From Anatilimnocola aggregata (lineage in GTDB: Bacteria; Planctomycetota; Planctomycetia; Pirellulales; Pirellulaceae): a stretch of DNA of 64,000 nt. Positions 34,558-44,401 of the stretch are shown one piece after another. How positions within the stretch are numbered: position 1 is the first letter of the stretch; each line of letters opens with the position of its first letter. Below the pieces are notes generated by a model. It did not search any database and was not told the origin of the DNA. It worked only from the letters and a program-made list of their open reading frames with translations. Location: positions 8,246,001 to 8,310,000 of the forward strand of contig NZ_CP036274.1 in the NCBI RefSeq assembly GCF_007747655.1, read 5' to 3'. Position numbers and translations under genes: made by a program.

Positions 34558-35610
34558 TCAGCCGACATGCCTGAGCTTGGTAACTCGACCAGTAGGAACC
34601 CATTCGACAACAAAGATATTGCCGGTGCGATCAAAACAAGCATCGTGGGGGTGAATAAATCGTCCAGCTTCCCACCGCTCGGGCTGGGTTCGCATCTTGA
34701 AGCCGGCGAGAACCTGCCTGGTCCACTCCACATCATGGCCCAAATGCGTCAGAACCTTATTATCGGGACCCAACAGCGTGACGCGTGCGTGTAGGTCGGG
34801 GACTAATAAGACGTCGCCGCGGATATCGAAATGGGCTGGAAAGCTGACCTCGTTCACCATGCTCAAAAACTTGCCATCAAGCGTGAAGTACTGGAGCCTG
34901 GCGTTGGCCCGATCGGCGACCACGAGAGCCGGTTCGCGGTCCGGGCGGTTATCGAGCCAGATGCCATGCGGCGTTTGTAGCTGCCCGGGATCCTTGCCGG
35001 CGCCGCCCCAGGTGCGGATCCACTGCGCATCGCGATTGTATTGGTGGATGTAGTGCGAGCCATAACCATCGGCAATATAGAAACCACCGTCGGGACCAAA
35101 CGCAACATTGGTAGGGCTATATTTGGTTTTAGGATCCTTATAAACGTCGGTTTCATGAGGTCGCCCCTTGGCCCATACCAACTCACCCTTCAGGGTGGTT
35201 TTGGTAACGAGATTATGTGTGACGTCGCATAAATACAAGAACTCCTCGTTCCCTTCCTGGCGAATATCGATGCCATGCCCGCCGCCATGATACTCGTCGC
35301 CGAACGAGCGCACGAACCGACCTTCAGCGTCGAAAACCACAATCGCGTCCATCGGGTCGCCAATGCGATTCCGATGTTTGATGTAAATCAGCCCGGCCTG
35401 GTCGATCGCCACACCATGGGTATCGCCCCATTTGATGTGGCTCGGCAGTTGGCCCCAGTTGTGTTCGCACTCGTACTGAAATTCGTTCTCGCCAACAGTT
35501 TTGAGTTTGGTGCCAGTCTTGTCCGCCGCGCCCAGAATGACGGGGCCGCAGGCTGCGCCTGCCACGCCGGCAGCAGTGGACTGCAGAAACTTGCGACGAG
35601 AAACAGCCAT
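34558..35610 (-). CDS. Tat-exported NHL-repeat beta-propeller protein
   Basis: A ~350-residue protein whose ATG at 35610 begins a Tat signal, VSRRKFLQSTAAGVAGAA. The mature part has NHL-type blades: WGDTHGVAIDQAGLIYIKH, DGRFVRSFG-like, SPTNVAFGPDGGFYIADGYG and TPHGIWLDNRP. This six-bladed propeller occurs in planctomycete proteins that are often annotated as peptidyl-glycine amidating-lyase-like. The catalytic histidines of that enzyme are not clear here, so binding is as likely as catalysis. It is divergent from ndk; 35611-35921 holds no gene. The track frame starting at 35745 lacks a signal, so the shorter start is preferred. Confidence 0.75.
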   Translation of the reverse strand: MAVSRRKFLQSTAAGVAGAACGPVILGAADKTGTKLKTVGENEFQYECEHNWGQLPSHIKWGDTHGVAIDQAGLIYIKHRNRIGDPMDAIVVFDAEGRFVRSFGDEYHGGGHGIDIRQEGNEEFLYLCDVTHNLVTKTTLKGELVWAKGRPHETDVYKDPKTKYSPTNVAFGPDGGFYIADGYGSHYIHQYNRDAQWIRTWGGAGKDPGQLQTPHGIWLDNRPDREPALVVADRANARLQYFTLDGKFLSMVNEVSFPAHFDIRGDVLLVPDLHARVTLLGPDNKVLTHLGHDVEWTRQVLAGFKMRTQPERWEAGRFIHPHDACFDRTGNIFVVEWVPTGRVTKLRHVG

Positions 35611-35921
35611 AGGTTCTACTATCAGGCAAGAAGAACTGGGGGCGGAGCGCGAATCGCTCGATTCGCCGGAAAGTCGTGACCGCGCGATTATAGCGCTCGA
35701 AAACGGCAACAGCCAGCATTTGCCGCGGCGAGGCGACTTATTCAACCGCCAGACTTCAGCTGCTGGCTTTCAGATTTCGAGTGTTCAGATTTCGAGGAGT
35801 ATCGCACCCTATTTGCCGAATTGCTGAAGACTCGTAAAATCGGGGCCTGTTCAGGGAATTTACCCGAGCGCTTTTGTGCCTCTCTCCGACCGTTTGCCGA
35901 CTTCATTAGCAGGATTAGTTC

Positions 35922-36386
35922 ATGCCCGCCGAACGTACCCTCATATTGCTGAAACCCGACTGTGTTCAACGCCGCCTCATGGGGCAGGTAATCAGCCGCC
36001 TGGAAGACAAAGGACTGAATCTGATCGCCATGAAGATGCTGAAGGTTACTTCGGCCCTGGCCAAGGAACATTACGCCGAACACGTGCAAAAGCCGTTCTT
36101 TCCAGCCCTTGAGAAGTTCATCACAGCTTCGCCCATTGTGGCGATTGTGGTCGAAGGTTTGGAAGCGATCAAAGTCGTGCGCGATATGCTGGGCGCGACG
36201 AGCGGACTCAAAGCGGCTGCGGGGACGATTCGCGGCGACTACAGCAGCAGCCGTCAGATGAATCTCGTGCATGCGTCGGATGGTCCTGAAGCTTCAGCCC
36301 GCGAGATTGGCTTGTACTTCAAGGCCGATGAACTGCACGCGTATGTGCCGACTCTCACCCCCTGGTTCAAGGCCGACGACGAGTAA
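35922..36386 (+). CDS. ndk: Nucleoside diphosphate kinase
   Basis: A 154-residue enzyme that moves phosphate from ATP to nucleoside diphosphates through a phospho-His. The catalytic His117 is in NLVHASDGPEA, and LILLKPDCVQRRLMG and the RGDYS loop are conserved. The active-site block reads HASDG where most bacterial enzymes have HGSDS, a modest change at a non-catalytic position. Length is close to the ~140-150 residue norm. It stands ~95 nt before the kbl-like gene on the same strand. Confidence 0.95.
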   Translation: MPAERTLILLKPDCVQRRLMGQVISRLEDKGLNLIAMKMLKVTSALAKEHYAEHVQKPFFPALEKFITASPIVAIVVEGLEAIKVVRDMLGATSGLKAAAGTIRGDYSSSRQMNLVHASDGPEASAREIGLYFKADELHAYVPTLTPWFKADDE

Positions 36387-36479
36387 GCGACGACGTGTTA
36401 CTGGCACGTAATCGACCATTCAACACCATGGGCCCGGCGCGAGCTGGGCCCGGCGCGCATTCGGATAGCCGAGGTCAAA

Positions 36480-37655
36480 ATGCCCAATGCGATGTTTGAA
36501 GCCCGCGGTCGCGAATTGTTGCAAGGACTGGTCGATACGCGGCAGCTCAAGCAGTTTCAATACTTGACTGGATCGCTCGGCGCTACTGCCACCATTGAAG
36601 GCCGCGGCGAAGTCATCGTCCTCTGCTCGAACAACTACTTGGGGCTGGCGAATCATCCCGAAGTCATCGAAGCAGGGCACGAGGGACTACGGAAATATGG
36701 TGCGGGGACCGCTTCCGTCCGCTTCATCTGTGGCACGCTCGCCTGTCATCGCGAACTCGAAGAAACGATTGCCCGGTTTGTCGGGACGCAGAGTTCGCTC
36801 AGCTATGTGGCCTGCTGGAATGCGAATGCGGCTGTCTTTCCGACGCTCGCCGGTCCAGATGATGCCATTCTGTCCGACGAACTAAATCACGCCAGCATCA
36901 TCGATAGCATTCGCCTGGTAGGCAAAGCCACCGAACGTGCGGTGTATAAGCACAACGACCTGAACGACCTCGAGCAAAAGCTTAAGACCACGCAGCAGAA
37001 GGCTTGTCGGTGGGTCGTGACCGACGGCGTCTTCAGCATGGAAGGCGACGTTTGTCCTCTCCCCGAGATCATCGCGCTCTGCCGGCAATATGAGGCGATG
37101 TTAGTCGTTGACGATTCGCACGGCATTGGCGCTCTTGGCACCACGGGTCGCGGCACTCCCGAACATTTCAATTCGCTGGGGCAAATTGACATTCTCACCG
37201 GCACATTGGGCAAAGCGCTCGGCGGGGCAGCGGGGGGCTATGTGGCTGCTTCGCAGACGGTAATCGATTTGCTGCTGCAACGTTCGCGGCCAAGTTTGTT
37301 TTCGAACGCCGTGCCCGCTACGGTTGCCTGCAGTGCGCGGAAGGCGATTGAGATCATCGAGCGTGAACCGCAGCGAGTTGCCAAGCTAAATCGCAATGTG
37401 CAGCAGATTCGCGCGGGCTTCGATAAGCTAGGGTTCGACTGTCATCCATCGCCGACGGCTATTATTCCGATCATGATCGGCGACGAAGCAGAAGCCATTG
37501 CCAAGAGCCGCCGCTTGCTGGAATTGGGCGTGATGGTGATCGGCTTTGGCTTTCCCGTGGTACCCAAGGGACAAGCTCGCCTGCGAGTGCAAGTTTCGGC
37601 CGCTCTCGAGCCTCAGCACATCGAGCAAGCTCTCGATGCGTTTGCGAAACTATAA
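36480..37655 (+). CDS. kbl: Glycine C-acetyltransferase / 2-amino-3-ketobutyrate CoA ligase
   Basis: A 391-residue PLP enzyme of the alpha-oxoamine synthase family. The PLP-binding Lys245 lies in GTLGKALGG, the His/Asp pair in VVDDSHGIGALG, and NNYLGLANHPEV near the N-terminus is diagnostic. Kbl cleaves 2-amino-3-oxobutyrate with CoA to glycine and acetyl-CoA in threonine breakdown. The family also includes BioF and serine palmitoyltransferase; sequence blocks like SVRFICGTLACHRELE favour Kbl. No threonine dehydrogenase (tdh) is adjacent, so the pathway assignment is tentative. Confidence 0.88.
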   Translation: MPNAMFEARGRELLQGLVDTRQLKQFQYLTGSLGATATIEGRGEVIVLCSNNYLGLANHPEVIEAGHEGLRKYGAGTASVRFICGTLACHRELEETIARFVGTQSSLSYVACWNANAAVFPTLAGPDDAILSDELNHASIIDSIRLVGKATERAVYKHNDLNDLEQKLKTTQQKACRWVVTDGVFSMEGDVCPLPEIIALCRQYEAMLVVDDSHGIGALGTTGRGTPEHFNSLGQIDILTGTLGKALGGAAGGYVAASQTVIDLLLQRSRPSLFSNAVPATVACSARKAIEIIEREPQRVAKLNRNVQQIRAGFDKLGFDCHPSPTAIIPIMIGDEAEAIAKSRRLLELGVMVIGFGFPVVPKGQARLRVQVSAALEPQHIEQALDAFAKL

Positions 37656-37673
37656 GCGATTCTGCCCGGAGAC

Positions 37674-39083
37674 CTACTGCATCGGCACAATCGTCGTGTG
37701 GCCGCCGTGCACGACCATTGAAGCTTCGCCTTTGTACTTCGGCAGGTCCTTGGGCACATCGCGCACGATGCGTCCAATCACGACCGCAGTATCGCCCACT
37801 TTCGCCCCTTGATCTTGCAGGCTCTTGGGAGTGACAACGGCGACGGAGAGCGGCCCCGATTTGCGAGCGATCTCAATGGTTGTTTCGAACATGTCGCCGA
37901 CGGACTTGAAGTCGGTAACGGTGCCGCCAAAGGCAATTCCGTCGTTCCCTTCGGTGGCGGCGAGCCGCTCTGCCGCAAAGAAATTGACGAACTGCAGCTT
38001 GCCGCTGAGCAGTAGCGAGAATTCTTTGATCTCCGAGGCTTTGTCCTGCAGTTCAGCTTCCGCCAGGTCTGCTTGCGAAGCAACCTTGCCAAGCTCAGCT
38101 GCGGACTCGAACATTTCGAGCCCCTTTTGCTTACGAGTGGCAGCATCGGCTCCAGCGGCCTGGTCAAATGCTTCGCGCTTGGCAACTGCCATGGCATAGG
38201 CCGTTGTGAGTTCGAACGAGCCGACAACTGGCTTGGCGTTTGGATCCTCGGGCTTGGGAGGTGGCGGTGTGAAGTCGACCGGCTTTTCAGTATCGACGAC
38301 CAACGGTGGCTCCGCGGTCTTCGTGGGCTCCACCATCTTCAAGGGGTCTTCGATCTTCACATCGGTCTCGGGTGCGAGAACTGGCGCTGCACCCGGATCG
38401 AGAGGATCGATCACCGGCACAGCGGGGTTTTCTAATTGGCTGAACTTGCCATCGGGATCGAAGCTATTGCCGCCGTTCTTTTTCTTCCCTTTTACAACCG
38501 CGGGAACGGGTGGCGCGAACTTTTTGATATTGTTCGAACCGTTGGTATCGGCACTGTCGTCAGTCGGCTTGGTCTTTTTCGTGCCCCGATACTTTTCGGG
38601 GACGATCGCGGGGATGTACTTCGCAACGAGAGGCCCCGCTTCGAGCGGATCGCCCAGGCCAAGAGGTGTGTACCAGGCCAGTGCATGGAACAGGACGATC
38701 GCTCCGACACCGCCCATGACCACCTGAATGACCTGGCCAACCGGGCTGCCGCTTTTCTTTTTGGGCCGCGTAGTACCCTTCAGCGGGCGAGGTGCAGCAG
38801 CAGCGGCACCTTCACCGGGTGGAGTCGTGTCGAACATCCCGCCAGGCGCAGTGTCGCCAGCGACTTTGTACTCCGGTTCGTCGTAAGCGGTCCCGCTGCC
38901 ATAGGTTGGCTCATCCAAACCGGGCCCCGGATCGAGCACGATCAGGGTCGGGGGCATCTTTGCCAACGCTTCGGAGAGGATGTACTCGTCGCGGCAGAGC
39001 GGGCAACGCACACGGGCTTGGGGCGAAACCTTGGCGGGCAGAGTAACTTCGTCGCGACAACGGGGGCAAGCGACAATCGACAT
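37674..39083 (-). CDS. Zinc-ribbon membrane protein, planctomycete-type
   Basis: A 469-residue protein. The N-terminus has a zinc ribbon with two CxxC pairs (CPRCRDEV and CPLCRDEY, 20 residues apart). A single transmembrane segment (~130-155; VIQVVMGGVGAIVLFHALAW) follows a basic linker. A Pro/Asp/Lys-rich spacer leads to a C-terminal domain of unknown fold that ends in LVVHGGHTTIVPM-like strands. Thus the ribbon would be cytoplasmic and the C-terminal domain outside. A GGAG site lies 7 nt before the ATG. I do not recognise a function. The gene is convergent with kbl and separated by only 18 nt. Confidence 0.6.
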   Translation of the reverse strand: MSIVACPRCRDEVTLPAKVSPQARVRCPLCRDEYILSEALAKMPPTLIVLDPGPGLDEPTYGSGTAYDEPEYKVAGDTAPGGMFDTTPPGEGAAAAAPRPLKGTTRPKKKSGSPVGQVIQVVMGGVGAIVLFHALAWYTPLGLGDPLEAGPLVAKYIPAIVPEKYRGTKKTKPTDDSADTNGSNNIKKFAPPVPAVVKGKKKNGGNSFDPDGKFSQLENPAVPVIDPLDPGAAPVLAPETDVKIEDPLKMVEPTKTAEPPLVVDTEKPVDFTPPPPKPEDPNAKPVVGSFELTTAYAMAVAKREAFDQAAGADAATRKQKGLEMFESAAELGKVASQADLAEAELQDKASEIKEFSLLLSGKLQFVNFFAAERLAATEGNDGIAFGGTVTDFKSVGDMFETTIEIARKSGPLSVAVVTPKSLQDQGAKVGDTAVVIGRIVRDVPKDLPKYKGEASMVVHGGHTTIVPMQ

Positions 39084-39309
39084 GAGACAACTCCAATCGG
39101 CCGGTTCAATGCTGTACAGGGGCCGATGATAGGACGGCTAAGTGATGAGCGACCTCGGGATCTGCGCAAACTTTCGCGCTCGCCCTCGGCCAGCTACAAT
39201 TTAAGCTCCAGCCGGGGGCTTCGGCTAGCATTTATGCGAGAAAGTCAGCCCGGCGGGCGAAAAACGAGCCGAGTTTCTGGCCAGAGGAGAATAATCACCT
39301 CAGTTCGCA

Positions 39310-40659
39310 CTACAGGAGCGAACGGATGATCTTTCCGTCGTTGACGATCTTGATCGGCCGTCCTTCCTGCGTGAGGAACTCCTGCTGCGGATCGATCCCC
39401 AGCAAGTGAGTCATTGTGGCGAACAAGTCCTCGGGGCCGTGCGGCTGATCGGCCGGCCGTTCGGCTCGTTCGTCGCTGGCGCCAATCACGCGGCCACCTT
39501 GAATGCCGCCACCCCCCAAAATCACCGTGAAGCTTGGGCCCCAGTGATCTCGGCCGGCGTTTTTGTTGATACGCGGCGTGCGACCAAATTCGCCCGAGAC
39601 GACTACCAGGGTCTTCTCGAGCATGCCCCGCTCGCTCAGGTCGCGAAAGAGGGTTGAAATCGCCGGATCCAATTGCGGCAGCAGGTCGCGCTTGAGCGTG
39701 GCGAAGTTGCCGTCGTGCGTGTCCCAATTCGCATGCTCGATGGTTACGCAGCGCACACCCGCTTCGACCAGGCGGCGCGACATCAAACACGATTGACCGA
39801 GCGTGTTGCGGCCGTATTCATCCCGCAACTTGTCATTTTCGGCATGCAAATTAAAGGCTTGCTTCGCTGCGGGCGAGACGATCAGGTCGAACGCCTTCTG
39901 TCGAAAGACGTCCACGGTTTTAGCTCGGCTATTGGCTTCGAGCTCTGCTGATTTCTGGTACTTGTCGACCTTGGCGAGTAGTGCCTGGCGCGAGCTGAGG
40001 CGATCGGCAGAGAGTGTAAGCGGTGGGACCAAATCAGGAACGGAAAAATCTGGAGCTGCTGGATCGGCCTCGACCGAGAGCGGAGCACAAGTTGCACCCA
40101 GATACGCAGCGCCCGCACTGTTGTGCATTTGCGGCAGACAAACATAAGTGGGTATGGGACTGGCCGCGCGGGCCGAGCCATTTTGCGGGCCAAGCTTCTT
40201 AGCGATGATCGAGCCAAGCGATGGGCGTTGGTTGTTCGGCGACAAGCTGGGGTTGAAACCAGCTTGGGGAAAATAACCCGTCAGCATGTAATGGTCAGCA
40301 GCGCCGTGGTCGCTGTTCTTGTGACCGAAGCCACGCAATAGCGCCATCTTATCCATCTGCAGGGCCATCTTGGGTAGCAGGTCGCAAATCTGCAGTCCCG
40401 GTACGTTCGTGGCACCTGGATTGAAGTCGCCGCGAAACTCGGCGGGTGCGGAGGGCTTCATATCGATGGTGTCGATGGTGCTCAAGCCTCCCTTCAAAAA
40501 GACATAGATCACACTCAGCCCGCGATCGTTCGCCGCCGCTCCGATGTTCTCGGCCCGCAGCATGCCATCGAGCGACAGTCCGCTGCCAAACAGCCCGGTT
40601 AGGCCGACCTTGAGCAGATCGCGCCGCTGCAGTCCATCACAGAATTTGCGGTTGGTCAT
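39310..40659 (-). CDS. DUF1501 family exported protein
   Basis: A 449-residue DUF1501 protein with a Tat-like N-terminus (QRRDLLKVGLTGLFGSGLS). Superfamily landmarks are VIYVFLKGGLSTIDTIDMKP, NWDTHDGNFA, VVSGEFGRTPRINKNAGRDH and TVILGGGGIQGG. It differs from the family member at 7-8.4 kb through most of its length, so the two pairs are old paralogues. It lies 52 nt downstream of the DUF1553-type gene and forms an operon with it. Function is unknown; a role in degrading complex sugars is often proposed for such pairs. Confidence 0.9.
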   Translation of the reverse strand: MTNRKFCDGLQRRDLLKVGLTGLFGSGLSLDGMLRAENIGAAANDRGLSVIYVFLKGGLSTIDTIDMKPSAPAEFRGDFNPGATNVPGLQICDLLPKMALQMDKMALLRGFGHKNSDHGAADHYMLTGYFPQAGFNPSLSPNNQRPSLGSIIAKKLGPQNGSARAASPIPTYVCLPQMHNSAGAAYLGATCAPLSVEADPAAPDFSVPDLVPPLTLSADRLSSRQALLAKVDKYQKSAELEANSRAKTVDVFRQKAFDLIVSPAAKQAFNLHAENDKLRDEYGRNTLGQSCLMSRRLVEAGVRCVTIEHANWDTHDGNFATLKRDLLPQLDPAISTLFRDLSERGMLEKTLVVVSGEFGRTPRINKNAGRDHWGPSFTVILGGGGIQGGRVIGASDERAERPADQPHGPEDLFATMTHLLGIDPQQEFLTQEGRPIKIVNDGKIIRSLL

Positions 40660-40711
40660 GGCTTACTCGTTTTCCAAATGCGTGGTCGCGACCTGGCGGC
40701 TTGTAGCGAGT

Positions 40712-43153
40712 TTAGTGATTAAACACAAACTCCAATGAGTTTAACATCGTCCAGGCTAAGTCTTCGGCTGCAGTCCGGCGGGCAGCAGGGCCTGCTTTGC
40801 CGGCGGTTTGTAAGTAATTGACGGCGGTCTGGCTCTCTTCAGCTGTAGGCTGGCGAGAGAAGATGGTCAGATAAAGCTCTTCTGCCAGGCGGTCGTCTTG
40901 CGATTGCTCCTTCACCAGGCGCGCGACGGAACCGCCATCGTGCGACAGCTTCTCTTGCACGCGTTGCGAATTGAGCAGATGCAGCACTTGCGCGACGCTC
41001 GGTTCACTGACGCGTTCGCAATCGCAGGCAGTTACGCGAACGGGGCGACCGAACAGCTTGAGGAAGTAGTGATCGACCTGGCTATCCCAGAGTTCGATCG
41101 CCCGGGTATTGGCCTGCGCTCCTTCGTACCGCTCTTGGATGCCAGTGGCCTGGCAGAGCGCATCGAGTAGAACTTCGGCATCCATTCGCTTGAGAAGTGC
41201 GCGAGAATAATTTTGTTCGTCGCGCACGTTGGTGGCATTGGTCGTTGTCGACTGCTGATAAGTCCGCGAGAGGGCAATTGTCTTCAGGAGTGATTTCAAA
41301 TCGAATTTCGAAGCCACTAAATGCTGAGCCAGCCCAGCGAGCAGTTCGGGATTGCTCGGCGGGTTTGTGGCGCGCACATCGTCGACCGGTTCGACCAGCC
41401 CGCGACCGAGCATATGAGCCCACACCCGGTTGGCCATATTCTTGGCGAAGAACGGATTGCCTGGCGATGTCATCCACGCAGCTAGCTCCACACGGCGATC
41501 GCCGGAGACATTCTCTGCCGGCATTGGTTCGCCCAGCGGATGTGCAGTGATGACTTCGCTGGTGCGAGGATGCTTCGTCACGGGGTCGCCAGTTGCCACC
41601 AGGACTTCGCCAAATGGCGTCGTCTTCCGCTGCAACTGTGCAAAGTAAGCCGTCATGCCGAAGTAATCGGTCTGGCTCCAGCGATCGTAAGGGTGGTGGT
41701 GGCATTGCGCGCATTCGATGCGCACACCCAAAAAGACTTGTGACACGGCGCTGGCAGCTGGTCCGGGCTGCGGCACGGCTTTAAACATGTAACCCTGCGG
41801 ATTCTCACTCAGCGGCCCATCGGCGGTGACCACCGCGCGAGCAAATTGGTCGAGCGGCATCTCCTGGGCAATCGCCGACCGAATCCAACGATATTGTTCA
41901 TAGGCACCCTTATGACCGAGGGCCAGACGGTCGACTCGCAACAAGTCGGACCATTTGAGGGCCCAATAAGCGGCAAATTCTGGCCTTTGCAGCAGCGAGT
42001 CAATCAGCAATTCGCGACGATTGGTGCGCGTGTCGCTGAGGAAGCGGCGAGCTTCGTCCGCAGTGGGAAGCGTGCCAATCAAGTCGAGATGCACGCGACG
42101 CAAAAAGTCGGCGTCGCTACAAAGTTCGGCAGGAACGATGTTGAGTTGCTTCAGCCGTCGGTAGACGTGGCCATCAATAAAGTTGTGCTCGGGGACGTGC
42201 GGATAGTCAGTCACGGCTTCAGGGCGCGGCACAATTACATGCAATACGTCGACCTGCCCCATGTAACTTGCCATTACCGCGACGACACCTGGGTTTTGTC
42301 CCGCGGTTACCAGGCCTTCTTCCGTTACGGAAGCAAGTACATCGTGATTCGATTGATAACGAGCCAGGCGGGTCACATCAATCCGCTGGCCGTCGGTCAT
42401 CTCGGCGACAACTCGCAGTTGCTGTGTTTGACCGAGCCCCAACTGGCGCTCGCGCGGCGTCAGTTCAATCTTCTTCACGGTGGGATCACTGGTTGATCCA
42501 GCCGGCAGCCCTTCGGCAATCCAACGTCGCAGCGTTTCATATTCGGGGCGATCGGGCGTAATTCGGATGCCGCCACCGTGCGGAGCGCCGCCGCTCGCCT
42601 TGCGCAGCAGCAAGCTCCGCTCCGGAGCGGCTGGAAACACTCGTCGTCCACGAGCCTCTTGTGTCAGCGCGCGGTAATCGGCCGGAGGATCAAACCCAAA
42701 TACCGACAACTTGAAACCGTTTTGTCCTTCCGCTTTACCATGGCAACCCGAGGCGTTGCAAGCGAACTTGCCCAGGATCGGCACAATGTCATTCTCGAAG
42801 TTCAAGGCACGATGCTCGTCTGCCAGAGTGACGGTCACCGTCACTTCTGTTTTCAATTCGCCTGCAGAGATCTCAATGGTCGTCTGACCGTTCCCCTTGG
42901 CGGACACAATTCCTTCTGCAGTCACTAAGGCAAGCTTTGGATCGCGCGATCGGTAAGTTGCGGCGTGCGTCAGATCGACCGTCCGGTTGTCGCTCGTCGT
43001 TCCGCTAATTAACAACTGCCAGGTCGCATTTGCACCCACCAAAGATACCTGCGCGGGATCAACCTTCACGGCGTTAACTGGCTCGGTGGCACTTACGAAG
43101 ACTCCCAGCAGCAAAATGCTCGCGGTCGATAATAGCGCGGCAGCTGGTCGCAT
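40712..43153 (-). CDS. Exported Ig-like, cytochrome-domain DUF1549/DUF1553 protein
   Basis: A ~813-residue exported protein. The ATG at 43153 starts a signal peptide (AAALLSTASILLLGVFVSA); a longer frame lacks one. A bacterial Ig-like domain (~25-110) follows, then CNASGCHGKAEGQNGF, a CX4CH haem-type motif in place of the usual CxxCH, typical of one planctomycete subgroup. A second Ig-like segment, DUF1549 (NFIDGHVYRRLKQLNI, LDLIGTLPTADEARRFL) and DUF1553 (NRVWAHMLGRGLVEPVDD, PSVAQVLHLLNSQRVQEKL) follow. CAQCHHHPYDRW is a further possible haem or metal site. No LamG domain is present, in contrast to the paralogue at 8.4-11.6 kb. Confidence 0.9.
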   Translation of the reverse strand: MRPAAALLSTASILLLGVFVSATEPVNAVKVDPAQVSLVGANATWQLLISGTTSDNRTVDLTHAATYRSRDPKLALVTAEGIVSAKGNGQTTIEISAGELKTEVTVTVTLADEHRALNFENDIVPILGKFACNASGCHGKAEGQNGFKLSVFGFDPPADYRALTQEARGRRVFPAAPERSLLLRKASGGAPHGGGIRITPDRPEYETLRRWIAEGLPAGSTSDPTVKKIELTPRERQLGLGQTQQLRVVAEMTDGQRIDVTRLARYQSNHDVLASVTEEGLVTAGQNPGVVAVMASYMGQVDVLHVIVPRPEAVTDYPHVPEHNFIDGHVYRRLKQLNIVPAELCSDADFLRRVHLDLIGTLPTADEARRFLSDTRTNRRELLIDSLLQRPEFAAYWALKWSDLLRVDRLALGHKGAYEQYRWIRSAIAQEMPLDQFARAVVTADGPLSENPQGYMFKAVPQPGPAASAVSQVFLGVRIECAQCHHHPYDRWSQTDYFGMTAYFAQLQRKTTPFGEVLVATGDPVTKHPRTSEVITAHPLGEPMPAENVSGDRRVELAAWMTSPGNPFFAKNMANRVWAHMLGRGLVEPVDDVRATNPPSNPELLAGLAQHLVASKFDLKSLLKTIALSRTYQQSTTTNATNVRDEQNYSRALLKRMDAEVLLDALCQATGIQERYEGAQANTRAIELWDSQVDHYFLKLFGRPVRVTACDCERVSEPSVAQVLHLLNSQRVQEKLSHDGGSVARLVKEQSQDDRLAEELYLTIFSRQPTAEESQTAVNYLQTAGKAGPAARRTAAEDLAWTMLNSLEFVFNH

Positions 43154-43387
43154 CACGAATGCCTCGGGAGGGAAAAAGGCGGGCAGGGAAAGGGCGGGAC
43201 GCACTCGCGGCGAAATATTGCTTAGGTCGCCAGCATGCGTCCATCAATCGTAATCGACTGGTGAGCGGCAAAGCAAGCTGAATGAGGGGTGGCGATTACC
43301 CGGTCGCGACCGCTGCGGCATCAGCGAAAGTCGGGTGAAACGTTACAATGGCAACGCCTTTGCCGGACGGATTCCAGGGTGCAGCCC

Positions 43388-44134
43388 ATGAACTTGAATC
43401 AACTGTTGTCGCTAATTGAGCTTAGTGAAGCGAGCGCAATCTATTTCCACCTCGCTGGTGAATCGAACACATTCAAGCTGACACTGCACTACCAGGATCG
43501 CGAACTCGTTCGCGACGGTCTGGAGTTTTCGCTTGATGTGCTCCGTGAATCCGATGACGTCGGCCAGGAAATTGCCGAATATGCGGAAGTGGCAGCCGCC
43601 AATCCAACCAGCCGCATCACGGTCGAGTTGCCCCTGGTGCCAATTGTGGATTACATAGCATCGTCCGGCGCGACAGACCTAACGATGCGGCGCGAAGGAG
43701 ATTCTGTGGCAATCGTCAGGCTCGCCAGCAAAGTGGCTGGGCATGACGTCGCCTACTACTTCGCAATCAACCGCGATAGCGTGCTGGGCATCGACGAAGC
43801 GAGTGTTTCGCAGCAGGATCGCGCGTTGTATGCCCTGTCAGTGGCGTTTCGGAAGACCCTGTTCGAGGCGAAGCAGAATACGTTCAACCCAGTTGGATTC
43901 GAGGGGGAATTAATCTTAGAAAACAGCCCGATCTTGTGCTTGGGCGGGCCCAAAGATGGTGAACGAGTGACCGATGCTGGCCCGTTTCTTCGCCTGGCTA
44001 CCCTCGGCCAGGTTTATGAAAAACGCTGGTTTCGATCGGCTGGCATCGAACGAGCGTTCTATGTTCATGCCGGCATCAGCGACGCAGCAGCTGCCGCACT
44101 TGCCCGAGCAGTGATGACCGCTGCGTCAAGGTAG
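43388..44134 (+). CDS. Conserved hypothetical protein
   Basis: A ~248-residue soluble protein of unknown function. It starts NLNQLLSLIELSEASAIYF and has no signal peptide or membrane segment. The later part, MTAASR-ending, contains a short glycine-rich turn (CLGGPKDGERV). The ATG at 43388 is chosen because the earlier extension is Arg-rich and promoterless. No family is recognised. It is the last gene before the tRNA-linked recombinase remnant. Confidence 0.55.
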   Translation: MNLNQLLSLIELSEASAIYFHLAGESNTFKLTLHYQDRELVRDGLEFSLDVLRESDDVGQEIAEYAEVAAANPTSRITVELPLVPIVDYIASSGATDLTMRREGDSVAIVRLASKVAGHDVAYYFAINRDSVLGIDEASVSQQDRALYALSVAFRKTLFEAKQNTFNPVGFEGELILENSPILCLGGPKDGERVTDAGPFLRLATLGQVYEKRWFRSAGIERAFYVHAGISDAAAAALARAVMTAASR

Positions 44135-44149
44135 GGCAGCGTCTAATCG

Positions 44150-44347
44150 ATGTCATCGATTCGTTCCGGCAAATTTGCCGACTTCGGCCGCAAGCTGTTT
44201 GCTAACCTGCGGTCATCCCGAGCCACGGAACTTGCCTGGGAGTGTCCGCCGCACATTGCCGCTGCCTGGCTAGGGCACTCGACCCTGGTCGCCCAAAAGC
44301 ACTGCTGGCAAATTACCGATGAGGACTACCGCCTCGCGCGTCGGTGA
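44150..44347 (+). pseudogene. Tyrosine recombinase C-terminal remnant
   Basis: The frame reads FADFGRKLFANLRSSRATEL, then CPPHIAAAWLGHSTLVAQKH, CWQITDEDYRLA, the end of a planctomycete-type phage integrase. HxxR, GH and the final box are recognisable, but the position that normally carries the nucleophilic tyrosine (KHYWQ in relatives) is Cys here. The catalytic region upstream is missing. It points towards the tRNA-Val 3' end, 55 nt away, as integrases at tRNA attachment sites do. No second tRNA 3' copy is seen in the window. Confidence 0.7.
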
Positions 44348-44401
44348 ACCTCAAAAATCCCGGAAAAGTGTCGAATACACGGAATTTTTCGAAGCGAGAA
44401 A

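Noticed and set aside
39083-39310. Possible small RNA between the zinc-ribbon and DUF1501 genes
   Set aside because: No stem with a T tail and no promoter pattern.
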